Assembly (NCBI GenBank): GCA_029834535.1
Contig: JAQMWT010000231.1
Coordinates: forward strand, 1-45,000
Direction: 5' to 3'
From: Chrysophaeum taylorii
Taxonomy: Eukaryota > Sar > Pelagophyceae > Pelagomonadales > Pelagomonadaceae
Length of the DNA: 45,000 nt
Both the position numbers and the translations under genes were made by a program. Below the pieces are notes generated by a model. That model made no database searches. It was not told where the DNA came from and worked only from the letters and a program-made list of their open reading frames with translations. This document shows positions 1 to 11,522 of this stretch, one piece after another. How positions within the stretch are numbered: the first letter of the stretch is position 1; each line of letters begins with the position of its first letter.

Positions 1-260
1 ACACTCGTCGTTGTGCCTCCCGAACAAACGCAAAGTTTCATGACACAGTACGTGTTTGGTCAAAGCTCAACACATGCCTGTTATGGGAGAAGATAAACTT
101 GGTATACATATTTATGGAGTTGAATTTAAAGGACAATCATCTATCCAGAGTAATTGATGATAATGTCCCAAGATTTACACATTTGTTTAGCTTAATAACC
201 TGTTGCCTACTCTACCAGTTTTGATCGCTACACAAGCAACGAATAACGATCCCGCTCTAG

Positions 261-456
261 CACAATGGAAACTTCGCTTATACAGTTCGAATATGGTGCT
301 GAATTTAATGAACAACGCGAAGATGCTTAAACTATATTCCACCCCTCATGGCACGCGTAATTTAACGCTACCATGGCTTTAAACAATAATGGAAGCTCAC
401 TGCAGTTCAGACTATGTGCTTTTAATGAACAACGCGAAAGCAATATATTCACCCTC
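261..456 (+). repeat. Direct repeat of about 80 bp upstream of the A methyltransferase
   Basis: Bases 261-346 and 383-456 are imperfect direct repeats that share the core aatgaacaacgcgaa and the flanking cagttc. They lie just before motif I of the methyltransferase. A related short stretch precedes the methyltransferase of element D near 38400, so this is probably a duplicated piece of element linker. Confidence 0.6.
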
Positions 457-2115
457 AGAACCAACGTCGTTGCTCTGGGATGTCCACTCCTGCATTCTTG
501 GCTTGCGCTTCTAATGACTTGCAAATCAACATCAACGTTAAAGTTCTTGTTGAGAGCGACGACAATCTCACGCACATGCTACGAAGACGTTTTGGTAATT
601 CCATCGAAGTTTTCCCATCCCTACCTAAGTTTTGACATATCCATCGAGCATCGGACGCTGAACGTGCACGATATTACACGATATAGTGGAATTGACATCA
701 CCATGCACAAATCGCAACATAAATGGAGCATCCACATTTCTTCGATTCTTGTTTCACCTTCGAGCGGATGGATGATCCTTGTTTCCACGTGCTCTAAGTG
801 TACGCGAGCTTTTAAAGCCGCTTGTTCTTTTCAGGGAAATGACACCACCACACTCCGCATCGTATGAAGACCATATACGAGTTGCCAATCTCATCTTCTC
901 AACGATGCACTATACGGTGGACATATGTGACCGATTTCCATGCTATCTGTGTGAAGATTATCAAGCCAGAGAAAGATGGATCCTCGTTGCACGCAAATAC
1001 AACACCGGCCATCTTGATCTGCTTTCCTGGCCTATCAAACGAGTCACTTCCTTTCTGGACATTGCAGACCACGCTAATTCCATCAGTCGCAAGCTAATAG
1101 TCGACGAACCTTGGACGCAGGTCTTTCCCGACATACCATTCGTGTCCACACCTAAAACCCACAACATCTTTAGTCGTACAGGATCCGTGCGCTTAACTGT
1201 AACTGAGCTTGAAACCTTAACTATGCTGTTCCTTCGTCTGCACTCTAACAAAACAGTCGAACACCCCAGTCAAGATGAAATGGAGGGCATTTCTAACTTT
1301 CGCCTGGGATTCTTGACGAATTCAAGAAAACCACTTACTTGCATGAGATCCCCTATTGAACTCAAAGCTTTGGTGCTCCTCTATAATATTATGGGACGTT
1401 TGTTTCCTAAATCTATCACAGTACCTGTGTCCTTTCGTATTACAACTATCGAATATAACCAACCATCTCACAGGTTATTTTTCAATAAACCCTCTACTTC
1501 CTCCATCATTTACATCACTGGTGGAAGACATACAGGCGGAGACATAACAGTTTCTAACTCCTCTTCTAAATACCAGGCACATATAAATGCTTATGGCGAA
1601 ACCTATACCTTCCTAACACATGATGCCGGAATTGATAAGACTGCTTCTCTCGAACCTGTTACTGGTTTTCTTTGGCTTTGCCAAGCATACCATCATAATA
1701 ATGAAAATCAAGACACGCGTCGTCTAGTCCAAGCACTGGACACCTATACTTCTCCTGTATTTCACGATTCTTTGTCTTCTACCCTCCGGAGAATCGTCTC
1801 GAATTTATCGATAAAATGTTTGCTTTAAGTGACATGCATCTGTCCCAAAGCAGATATCTGGGCTTTATTACATCAAGCGATAGGAAGATGGGTGCCAATG
1901 TTCATTCTATATACACGCCTACTCCTACCATTCGTGGATTTGCTAATATGCTCTTGTACGATCCACGACTCGATCGCATTCGACACTACTCAACTCGCGA
2001 ATTGGCACGCGCCAATAACTTCACAGCGCACCAAATCAATTTTCTTTTGTCTTTGTCCCCGGACCTATGCTGTGACATAATCGCTAATGCTATTCCGGCT
2101 GGAAATATCATATAA
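449..2115 (+). pseudogene. C5-cytosine DNA methyltransferase region of element A (frameshifted)
   Basis: A C5-methyltransferase transfers a methyl group from SAM to cytosine in DNA. The motifs occur in family order but in different frames. Motif I-like CSGMSTPAF is at 471-497, followed by a VESDD stretch like motif II. Motif IV is DIVELTSPCTNRN with the candidate catalytic Cys at 704-706. A motif VI-like REMTPPH is at 833-853, with Glu kept. Motif VIII QARERWILVAR is near 965-1000. Motif IX-like TIRGF...TREL lies near 1930-2010 and motif X IANAIPAG near 2080-2105. Stops and frame changes between motifs I and IV, and again near 1828, break it. About 300 residues separate motifs VIII and IX, a long target-recognition region with a separate domain (see findings). 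The same module, in the same place before integrase, is present in elements B and D. The residue after the Pro-Cys is Thr instead of the usual Gln or Asn. The family call is confident; activity of this copy is excluded. Confidence 0.75.
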
Positions 2116-2659
2116 TTTTATAAACAGTTGTGTCAGCTTGTCTATGACTTGGAAAGTAATGCCTCTATCACGCCATCGTTTGACCCTGATCATCCCTCTC
2201 TCTAACCACAAACTATAGGTCAACCTTCTTCGCACATATATATACTTCCCAACAGATACATCTTAATATTACACCGGAGTTCCATTACAATGTTCTACAT
2301 TTCCAATAAAAAACTCTCATGTTGTGATATCTTGCTTCTAACCACGAACTTCACTTTTCATCTCGATTCAGTAGCTCATGTCTTCCTCCTCTCTAACACC
2401 TCTCCGCAGATATATCATCTCATACTAAAGAAAAACAAAGTCCTCTTATAACGCCAAGACAGCCCATGAGAAGCATGCGCCCTTCGATAAGAAAGTTCAT
2501 GCCAGGGGCACCCTTGCATTTCGAGATACGCAACAGCGAGCTACCAATTTTCACAACATCCACCATTCTAGTGATTCTCAAGCTATAAAAGCTCTGCAGG
2601 TTATTGCCAGTCCTGGACACCACCCATCTGACGTACCCTACCGTAAGTTCTGTGTGGAT
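2116..2659 (+). other. Linker between methyltransferase and integrase of A
   Basis: No open frame of note. A short TFDPDHPSL-like stretch near 2175 matches TLDPTL at the same place in D (about 39752), so this is decayed linker coding sequence. Nothing else is seen. Confidence 0.4.
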
Positions 2660-3940
2660 TGTACAATTCATAAAAACGATTTTTCTTTTCTACCTTATTA
2701 ATTCATCTCTTTCTCTCCACACATCACCTTACAAGCAAACCATCATCCGTATAAATTTGTTCAACTGGTGAAGCTGGGCATGTGACGGTGGTTACGTATC
2801 GTTTCTCCCAGAATGGGGATCTTTTGTTTCGACATATCATTGTTTTTAAATGTCTCATTTCTAAATTTTTGTTAGTGTACTTTGTCGTAAGCACTAACTC
2901 CAGCGAGTTTGTAACGCCCTTGAGTTTGTCCGCAATTTTTTGCTCTACTTGCGTTCATGTACAACTCAAACAAATATATTGTGATTCCTTTAAACCCTAT
3001 TTATCTCAGCATGTTACAACCCCCTTTCGTGTGGAACATGGTATTAACATGTCCGCGTTCCCCCCTTACTTACATGTCTTTAATCATGAAGTAGAAGCCG
3101 CTGTTGGTCATATAGCCACTGCCGCGTCTACACGACTCCGGCATATGCTTAATGTATCCTATAAAGGTCACCCCCTAACAGATCTGGCACCACGCTACCC
3201 GTGGGCTGTTATACATGCCATCCAATCGTATAATCTCCTCCCTAACGTTTCCCTCGAACGTATTTATAATAAAGTCCTAAGTCCCCAACAGTTTTGTGAG
3301 ACCAATGTAATGTTCCCCAACAGGACTACCTCACACCTTTTGGTTCTGTTTGTTATCTGCATTTGGAACCTAACGAATTTCATAAACATGAGCCTCGATG
3401 TCGTCCTTGCATGTACTTATGTGGTGCTAATGTTATAAACCCTTTAATAACACCCCATGTTAATCATTTAGCCGATGTTGTCCTTAATCCTGAAAACGGC
3501 CAAGTCCGTGTTTCCTCTAAACTGACTTTTCCTCATCTTATTTCTAAATCTCCTCCTGATTATGAACAGCATCCACCTCCAGCACCTTCACCCGACATTC
3601 CCTTCTCTGTTCACAGCACCCCCAATGATGCGACGCAGAGGGGGAATGCTATGCCTACCGACACTGATCACGAGAGGGGGACTCCTTCTTCTCATCTCCA
3701 TGCTCCCTCTCCCGTTCCCGCATGTGCTCCAGCTGCTTCTGCACCCGCTACTTCCGCCACCACACCTACATCGGAAGTGTCCTCCAACACTTTGCCACTC
3801 TTACCATCTTATCGGTCTCTCTATTCCCAGGATGTCCTACGTCTCACCCGTGGTCCTCATCACCCTCAACCTCGTCGCAAAACCAATCTCAAGGATGTTC
3901 TTACTCGTGTGTGTTGCCTCGCCTACTGTTGCCGCTTATA
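2660..3940 (+). pseudogene. Integrase of element A (frameshifted)
   Basis: The integrase inserts the cDNA copy into host DNA. A frame at 2782-3438 and a second at 3363-3941 align throughout with the integrase of element D. Conserved parts are ACDGGY (first catalytic Asp, now in a shifted frame near 2775), the CDSFKPYLSQHVTTPFRV stretch (second Asp, near 2975) and FNHEVEAAVGHIA (Glu, near 3085). This is a D,D-35-E-type core, divergent from typical Copia integrases. The C-terminal part and the following Pro/Ser-rich linker (VSSKLTFPHL to LPSYRSLYSQD) lie in the other frame. The HHCC zinc-binding part is not clear in A. At least two frameshifts make it nonfunctional. Confidence 0.7.
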
Positions 3941-6372
3941 AACAAGCCGGTGGTACGCTTGCCGACTTCAAGTATGACCTCTCCAAGCAGTACATCACTT
4001 TCTGCGACCCCGCCCTCCACTCCCTTCATCTTGCTCATGGCATCCACTGGACGGCTATACCTCCAGAGGGGGGATTTGCGTCATCCCTTCATCACCATGT
4101 GCACCAAGCGCTGTCACAGTCCTCTTCAGTTATGTGTCATAGGGACCATAGCCACCCATCGCCTGATGCTCCTCACGTTCACTTCTGCGACGACGTCAAC
4201 CTTGCAGACTTTCACCTTCCTCAAGCTCTCGTTCATTTAATTTCTGAACATGCTCACGCCTTTCAAGTTCCTCCCGCTCAATATGTTTGTGCTTTGTTCA
4301 CGCCCCACTCCATTTTGGATCATAATGACGCTTCTTATGGTGCCTCCGAGCCTCACCTCTCCTCCATCGAAGACTATATCAGCGTGCAATCGCATTACGT
4401 TGAGGCCCACCTTGGTGATGCTCCTCTACTAGTTGTTCAACTCGTCGAAGATCCCGATCATGCTCACACTCACGATAATGTCGCTTCTTACGCAATTACT
4501 CATCTTACGACGACTCATGACCCCAGCACTGTTGGTTCGGACGAATACAAGATTCAAGCCAAAGATATCAAAATTGATGAATATGAGTTGAGCTGCCTCA
4601 AAGGTCTTTCAGACGCTGATCGCAAAGCTTATATCGCCGCCATCTCCAAAGAGATTTTTTATATTGTTAAGTTTGGCTGCTCTAAACTAACGCTGCCAAT
4701 GGTCAACTCAAAGCCTATTGACACCCGCCTCGTCCTACGTATAAAAACCAACGCTGCTGGTCAGTACATTAAGCATAAAGCACGCCTGGTCATACGAGGC
4801 TTCTTAGCCTCTGTGGGCACCGATTTTTTCAACACATTCAGCCCTATGGCACAGCTTACTGGCATCCGTTGTGTTCTGGCGCTAGCAGCTCATCTGCGAC
4901 TTCCCGTCTACCATGTCGACGTACCTAACGCATTTGTTCAAGCTCCCATCGACTCTCATGTCCATGTCAAACTGCCACAAGGCATTTGCCTTCTCGATCC
5001 CGAAGATACTAAATATCAAGGCCGTCGTCTCCCAAAGCTACTTAAATCTCTCTATGGATTATGTCAGAGCCCCGCCCTTTGGAATCAAACCACAAACGGC
5101 TTCTTTGATTCATTAGGCTATACACGATTTCGAACAGACACCTGCATTTACGCTAAAGTCCAAGCTGACGCTACATTTCTAATTTGCTCGCTCTCAGTAG
5201 ACGACGTCGTCATTACTTGTACTTCGGAAACTCTACGTCGTGAATTCCAGCAAGCCCTGAAAAAGGAATACTCGGTCGACACCTTCGAGGAAGTCCATAC
5301 TCTCTCAGGCATGCGCCTTGCGCGTACAACTGATGGTTCTATATCACTGGATTGTCAGGCTAAACTTGATGCATTGTTCGAAGAGTACCCCATTTTAATG
5401 CAGCTACGTCCCACCTCCACACCGATGTCACCATCAACCACGTATAAAACTGGAGAGCCATCTTCTGATATGGACAAGTTCATCCTTCATACCTTCTCCA
5501 CTCTACTCGGCAAGCTCGCGTTTGTCCAATTGGCCTGTCGCCCCGATCTATCACAAAGTCTTAGTCGTTGTTCTCGAGGAATGCACAATCCAGTATTTCT
5601 ACATGTTCAAGTACCAACAGGAACGCTCCGCTACTCGCGCAAGAGCGAAAATCGCAATCTTCGCCTCTGGTACTACTCTGGCTCTTCCGCTCTAATGGAC
5701 CATCTTCGACTTCTTGTCGGTAATCGTACTGACATGGCCACCATGTTGGATTACACTAAAGAACAAGTTAATTCAGGTAATTTTGATCCATTGGTCGCGT
5801 TCGTTGATGCCGACAATGCACCCTCTTATGAACAAGACCGCAAGTCTACAACCGGTTACGCTGTCTTTGTGTTTGGTTCTCTCATCACTTGGAAGTCTAA
5901 GTTGCAGCCTATTACGGCTACTTCTACGCATGAGAGTGAACTTATCGCCCTTAGTGTGTGTGCCGATGATGTGGTCTGGTTACGCAAATTGCTAACGGAA
6001 ATGGCATTCGTTATAAATCCTCACGTCTATCTCCGCCAACCTTCAGGGAAAGACCTGCTACTAGATTATGATGCTCACGACAATCCCCTCCCATCGGACA
6101 TGTCGTTCATACGTAACAGTCCTATACTTGGAGATTCTGCCTCTGCTATTCATCTATCTAATAATCCCGACAGCGCGACTAAGGCCAAAGCTGTCAGCAC
6201 ACGCTGGTTCCGTATTCGCGACTACGTACAGTAAAAACGTATACGTCTACATCATGTTTCCGGTACTCACAACATTGCTGATGGATTTACCAAACCCTTT
6301 GGAGCTCCACTCTTCAGCAGATTTCGGACGTTACTCGGCTTACAACAACCCATAGCTCAACGAGATGGCTAA
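3904..6372 (+). pseudogene. Reverse transcriptase-RNase H of element A, one in-frame stop
   Basis: Copia RVT_2-type reverse transcriptase plus RNase H, which copies element RNA into DNA and removes the RNA strand. Motifs include RLVLRIKTNAAG, KHKARLVIRGF, HVDVPNAFVQAPIDSHV, SLYGLCQSPALWN, the catalytic SVDDVVI (Asp-Asp at 5200-5205, Ser-Val replacing Tyr-Val) and GKLAFVQLACRPDLSQ. RNase H shows VDADNAPSYEQDRKSTTGY, STHESELIAL and GDSASAIHLSNNP. The frame ends at TAA 6232-6234, but the usual C-terminal IADGFTKPF continues in the same frame to 6372, so this is a single nonsense mutation at the end of RNase H. No ATG start is expected because the protein would come from a polyprotein; the start is set where similarity to D begins. 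Confidence 0.85.
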
Positions 6373-6446
6373 TCCTTACCCTTCATTCTGTCCGAAATGA
6401 CCTTAAACTAACCCTCCTATGTAAAGGAATTCTTGCTCGCTAAAAT

Positions 6447-8498
6447 GTGAAATGCAATGAAAGATGTGATGCGGAGATCCCTTTTAAGATGAATCCCACT
6501 AAAAACAAAGATGCTGCGAGCCGGCGCCATTCTGTCCTGAACCGTGGCCGTGGTGGTGTGTCGTCACTATCCCCACCTTTCAATGCCCTAAATCCAAGCG
6601 TTGCTCCGACTAGTTCTCCTAATCGGAAGCATCAAACCTATCTGTCGGTGGCTCAAGGACATCAATCTACGCCCGTTGCGCCTAAGGCGCCCAAGGCAAC
6701 TGTCCAACAACAGTCTAAATCGCAAACATCAAAGTCTGAGTATTTCCTGCTCAAACATTGCAAGTTTGACGCACTTGCGATGATGTCAGGGAACATCACT
6801 GCTCTTGGTTCGTCCCCGCCGTATTCTCTTATCCCTCAACATAAGGATCCTCAGTGTTGGCTTAAGTCTTTGCAGCAGCTGCTTACCGAAGCACAACAGA
6901 CAGAGTTTGTGGATAAAGTCCAATATCTCAGTTCATTGCTGTGCGTCAAAGCAAAGCGCATTCGGAATGCCCCCGCTATATCACCTAATGAAGGTATTCG
7001 CTTTCACCGCTTTCCGCCCATTAAAGGGGTTGTCAAAGTACATGTGGCGTGTACAAAATGTTATAACAAAACCGATATGCCGGGTACACCCCTTGTGCTC
7101 ATCATATGCACTGAAGATGAGCTTAAAACGGACAGGATATGACAAATTATTGAGGATCATCTCGCGTCTGAGCAACATGCATCGCACTGCTTCGATGTAC
7201 CGCGCCCTTTCTTTCTGTTGATTTGTGTGATGTGCAACTTGTCGAACCACGGGATAGCGTTAATTCGCAATAATCAGCACCCCTTCCAACTCTCTTGCTA
7301 TAATGATCCAGCTGCCCACATAAGAGCTATAATCCTCCGCCTTGGAAAGTCCATTGCTATTAACAAGCTGCTCAAAGAGGCGCTCATGCAGATTACAACA
7401 TCCCTTAATGTTGATGCTTCTAAAATCCTCGTCAACCCTAACGCTAATGCCCCGCTTTTACTTCAGCTGCCCTTCATTTCGAGTGTAAATCTTGAGATCC
7501 TTGTAGCAGCTTGGTCTTTGTTACAGTCCGTTGAAGATAAAACCTGTGTAGTTACCAATCCTGATGAGTTACTAAATGTGCTCATCGAACGCTGTGTTAA
7601 CGATGTTTCTCATCAACTTGACGCAACTTCTTCCGAGACGGTACCGCCAATGCTTAACTACTTTCGCCAACTTCCACCTGATCAACAATTAGCATTTAAA
7701 AACGTGTTAGTCCAAGTTGGCTACCCATCCCACATAATTGACACCTTCTCTGATAATACCTCGTCTGAAGATGTGTCACCAGCGCCGATCGTTAATCCAC
7801 CGGCTGAGCCCACGCCAGATAAAGCTAACGACAATATGGCTGAATCTTTACACCAATTAAAAGAAGAGATTCGGTCTTTATCCTTACGTCTCACTAACAC
7901 CGAACAGCAATGGATGGCACGAGAACATCAACTATCGCTTGCACTAACTTCTCTCACACCGATGCAAGAGACCTACGAAACGCCAAATACTCAAGTGACC
8001 GAGAACATCAAGCATGTCTCTTTGTTAGATAACATCTTGTCAAGTCTTCAAATGCATCAGGACACCATAATCCCGACCTCTGCTGTATTTGTCCATATCA
8101 TTTCTCGGTCGCTTATCTCGTCTATTGGACAGTTCCCTCCAGATACGTATAATGAGGCACAGCGAGTTCTAATCGACGCAGCAGCTCACAGCCTCCACAC
8201 AGCTATGTCTGATGCACATGATCGTGTTATTCCTGCATTGGATCTACACGCTCTTACACCAGATGCTGCTATGTCCTTCCTCTCGTCTGTTATGTCACCC
8301 TTGGTCACCTTGAGTGATGCAATGACTACGCACAATACCAATACTGCTAACGACCTATCCTCCGATGATCATAATTCGTCTTCTCCAGAGTTAAAGGAAC
8401 TGGACGATAATAACGAGGATGAATTGGACCACACATCTGATGTTGTGGATACCGATACCGCTTCTTTACGCAACATCACAACACGCTCGACATCATGA
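6447..8498 (+). pseudogene. Third ORF downstream of RT in element A, unknown function, one internal TGA
   Basis: Two open stretches, 6447-7142 and 7218-8498, share one frame and are separated mainly by a TGA at 7140-7142. Together they span about 680 codons; ATG 6489 is an alternative start. The N-terminus is Ser/Lys/Gln-rich. Cys/His pairs around the stop (ACTKCYNK and ICVMCNLSNHG) could bind metal. A stretch near 7830-7960 (SLHQLKEEIRSLSLRLTNTEQQW) looks like a coiled coil, and the C-terminus is very acidic. I do not recognise the family. A diverged copy of its C-terminal half lies inverted at 14175-14880. The position after RNase H recalls the extra 3' ORF (env-like or other) of some LTR elements, but no signal peptide or membrane span is visible, so an envelope is not supported. 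It could also be the gag-like gene of a separate non-autonomous element. Confidence 0.55.
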
Positions 8499-8571
8499 TT
8501 AATTTGTCCTGTTTTGTTGTTGTTTGTTCCATTGTTCACTGTTCTCATGTATATTGCACAAGTTCCGCCCC

Positions 8572-8712
8572 AAGAACGTCTGAAATGCATAAACCGTTTT
8601 CACACGTTGAGGGGGTCCAGAGAGCGACACTATTATGTGTGCGACACTGGAAACTTTCACACCTATCTCGACAAGAGGGTTTTCTCTCCGTAATACGGCT
8701 TTCCCTCCCTCC
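8572..8712 (+). repeat. Conserved 3' non-coding block of the A family, plus copy
   Basis: Begins with aagaacgtctg and contains cacgttgagggggtccagag, gagggttttctctccg and cggctttccctc. The same ordered blocks occur on the minus strand at 13859-14015, in both cases about 70-160 bp after the end of the third ORF. This marks the shared 3' region (UTR or LTR part) of the family. Confidence 0.75.
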
Positions 8713-8790
8713 TTCCTTCCTTCCTTCCTTCCTTACCCTTCCGCAATTACTTATCCTAACTACTAATCGACAGATCCTTACTACTAATCG
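8701..8790 (+). repeat. (CTTC)n tract and 22-bp tandem duplication
   Basis: A CCTT/CTTC tract (about 8703-8736) is followed by a tandem copy of a unit containing ttactactaatcgacaga (about 8758-8797). This is simple-sequence DNA at the junction between the A 3' region and the large microsatellite. Confidence 0.7.
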
Positions 8791-8792
8791 AC

Positions 8793-9302
<510 letters not shown>

Positions 9303-10320
9303 CCCGATTTAGGGTAAGTATCAGGTAGGCGCGCGAGCCAGACAGTGATCCTCCAAGCCGTATAAAGCGACCTCGCTGACTATTTCCACGACCCGCTGCG
9401 GCTCTTTCAGTGCGCCATTCTCACGCCCCGTCGAAACGATGTTGTCGACGCTGACAACGCGCGCATGACCGCGGCCTTTTTTTCCCGGAGACGAGGCGTC
9501 GGAGTTCTTTTAGGCAGACTAGGTTGGGTCGGAAGACGACGCCTCGCTCTTTACAGTCGAGTCGACTCCCTGACAACCAACGGCATGCTGACTTTGAGCG
9601 CGAGCTTAAAGTCTTCGCAACCTCGACCCGTCGCACGGCCACTGCAACGGTACCAGATACATGATCGATCGTGTCGTGTCACCGAGGCTCCTCCAACCTG
9701 TATCCCTTAAGGCCCGCCGACGCCAAACGATCAACAAGAGCCAGGGCCAGACGCCCCGCGAGGTCGGCGTCCTCTTGCCCAAGCCCGTCTTCTGTCACGT
9801 CCAGCTCTACGTGGCTCTCTGTCGATCGGCAACCCCGGGGATATACTCTTCTGAGTCGACGACTCCACCCTACCCCACACGTGCTACGCAATACCTATAA
9901 GCCCCCTCCCGGCGTCTACACGCGCACTATAGGCGAACTTACTGGGACCAGGTGAACTTACTGGAACCAGGTGAACTTACTGGGGTTGGAGATTGGGACT
10001 AGGTGAACTTTGTGACCAGATGAACTTCCTGGGTCCAAGTGAACCTACTGGGGTTTTTAGAGTAAACTCAAAGGATAGCAGCGTGTGCGGATCAAAGCAG
10101 CTTAGATTGGCGGGGGTGACGGCGACGAGTTCAAAGGAGAGTGGATGTGAGCACGAGTGGGTTTACGCCGAATTTACTGGGGTTAGAGATTGGGACTAGG
10201 TGAACTTAACGGGAACAGGTGAACTTACTGGGGTTGGAGATTGGGACTCGGTGAACTTACTGGCCTGCACTTGTGTTTGTCTGTCTGTTTGTCTGTCTGT
10301 TTGTCTGTCTGTTTGTTTGT
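9303..10320 (+). mobile_element. Helitron remnant, tandem unit 1
   Basis: Starts with cccccgatttagggt and ends in CTGT/TTTG simple repeat. It shares nearly all its length with the next unit. It contains broken pieces of a Helitron-type Pif1-like helicase (see 9345-9900) followed by a minisatellite of the unit ggtgaacttactggg(acca) between about 9930 and 10270. No Rep/HUH part and no canonical 5'-TC or CTRR-3' termini could be assigned, so this is a remnant and not a defined Helitron. Confidence 0.65.
9345..9900 (+). pseudogene. Pif1-like helicase fragment of Helitron type, unit 1
   Basis: Helitron helicases unwind DNA during rolling-circle transposition. One frame reads CAILTPRRNDVVDADNARM, matching the conserved AILTP(R/K)N.DVD.iN stretch. 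After frame changes, the frame from 9661 reads [15 protein letters not shown] and [15 protein letters not shown], the classical C-terminal helicase motifs V-VI (usually INKSQGQT and GQLYVALSR). Only the C-terminal third of the helicase is present, without Walker A or B, and at least two frameshifts separate the parts. Confidence 0.75.
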
Positions 10321-11267
10321 CCCCCGATTTAGGGTGAGGATCAGGTAGGCGCGCGAGGCAGGCAGTGATCCTCCAAGCCGTCTACGGCGACCTCGCAGAC
10401 TGTTTCCACGACCCGCGGCGGCTCTTTCAGCGCGCCATTCTCACGCCCCGTCGAAACGATGTTGTCGATGCTGACAACGCGCGCATGACCGCGGCCTTTT
10501 TTTCCCGGAGACGAGGCGTCGGAGTTCTTTTCGGCCGACTAGGTTGGGTCGGAAGACGACGCCTCGCTCTCAAGAGTCGAGTTTTGAACTCCCCGACAAC
10601 CAACGGCATGCTGACTTTGATCGCGAGCTTAAAGTCTTCGCAACCTCGACCCGTCGCACGGCGACTGCAACGGTACCAGATACATGATCGATCGTGTCGT
10701 TGTCACCGAGGCTCCTCCAACCTGTATCCCTTAAGGCCCGCCGACGCCAAACGATCACCAAGAGCCAGGGCCAGACGCCCCGCGAGGTCGGCGTCCTCTT
10801 GGCGAAGCCCGTCTTCTGTCACGTCCAGCTCTACGTGGCTCTCTGTCGATCGGCAACCCCGAGAATATGCTCTTCTGAGTCGACGACTCCACCCTACCCC
10901 ACACGTGCTGCGCAATACCGATAAGCCCCCTCCCGGCGTCTACACGCACACTATAGGTGAAGTAAAACTGGGACCAGGTGAATTTACTGGGGTTTGAGAT
11001 TGGGACTAGGTGAACTGAGTGACCAGGTGAACTTACTGGGACCAGGTGAACTTACTGGGGATTTTAGAGTAAACTCAAAGGTTAGCGGCGTGTGCGGATC
11101 AAAGCACCTTAGATTGGCGGAGGCGAGAGCGAAGAGCTCGAAGGAGTGGGTGTGAGCTAGGTGAACTTACTGACCAGGTGAACTTATATGAAACTTACTG
11201 GACCAGGTGAACTTACTGGGGTTAGAGATTGGGACTAGGTGAACTTACTGGCCTGCACTTGTTCATG
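10321..11267 (+). mobile_element. Helitron remnant, tandem unit 2
   Basis: Second copy of the same unit, again starting with cccccgattt. Compared with unit 1 it has a small insertion near 10575-10590, scattered substitutions, and a rearranged minisatellite region (about 10960-11255) of ggtgaacttactgg units. Both units end with ggtgaacttactggcctgcacttg. After that, unit 1 runs into the microsatellite and unit 2 into the A 3' region. Confidence 0.65.
10366..10930 (+). pseudogene. Pif1-like helicase fragment of Helitron type, unit 2
   Basis: Reads RAILTPRRNDVVDADNARM in the 10365 frame and [15 protein letters not shown] plus [15 protein letters not shown] in the 10694 frame, the same two helicase pieces as in unit 1 with the same internal frame break. 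Because the break is shared, the fragment was probably already dead before the tandem duplication. Confidence 0.75.
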
Positions 11268-11522
11268 ACTATGAAGAACCCAGTCGGAAGCTCTTTTCCA
11301 ACATGGAGTAGGCCTCCAGGTGCGTACCGTCAGGTACGGGGTTGTCTGTTTACTTAACAGATGCTTCGTTCCTCGTTGTCAGTGTCAACGCTTCTATGGG
11401 ACCTAATGTCCTTAAGGAGTTAGGGCTTAAATCCCTACCTTGTGTAGTAGCATGTGACAAGCGGAATGGTCTGTACACGCCTAAGACTGCACGCAGTCTC
11501 TACCATGTACCCGGTGAGGGTC
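11268..11522 (+). repeat. 3' region / LTR-like unit of the A family, plus copy (resumed after insertion)
   Basis: From about 11268 the sequence again matches, in inverted orientation, the region 13553-13810; the best stretch is 11372-11522 against 13553-13712 (cctcgttgtcagtgt, ccttgtgtagta, gcggaatggtct, gtctctaccat, caaatctct). This resumes the A 3' region interrupted at about 8765. On the minus strand the matching copy directly precedes a gag start codon at 13522, so the unit probably contains LTR or leader sequence. Confidence 0.6.

Noticed and set aside
6447..8498. Envelope-like gene in element A.
   Set aside because: No signal peptide, transmembrane helix or fusion-peptide-like stretch; only the position fits.
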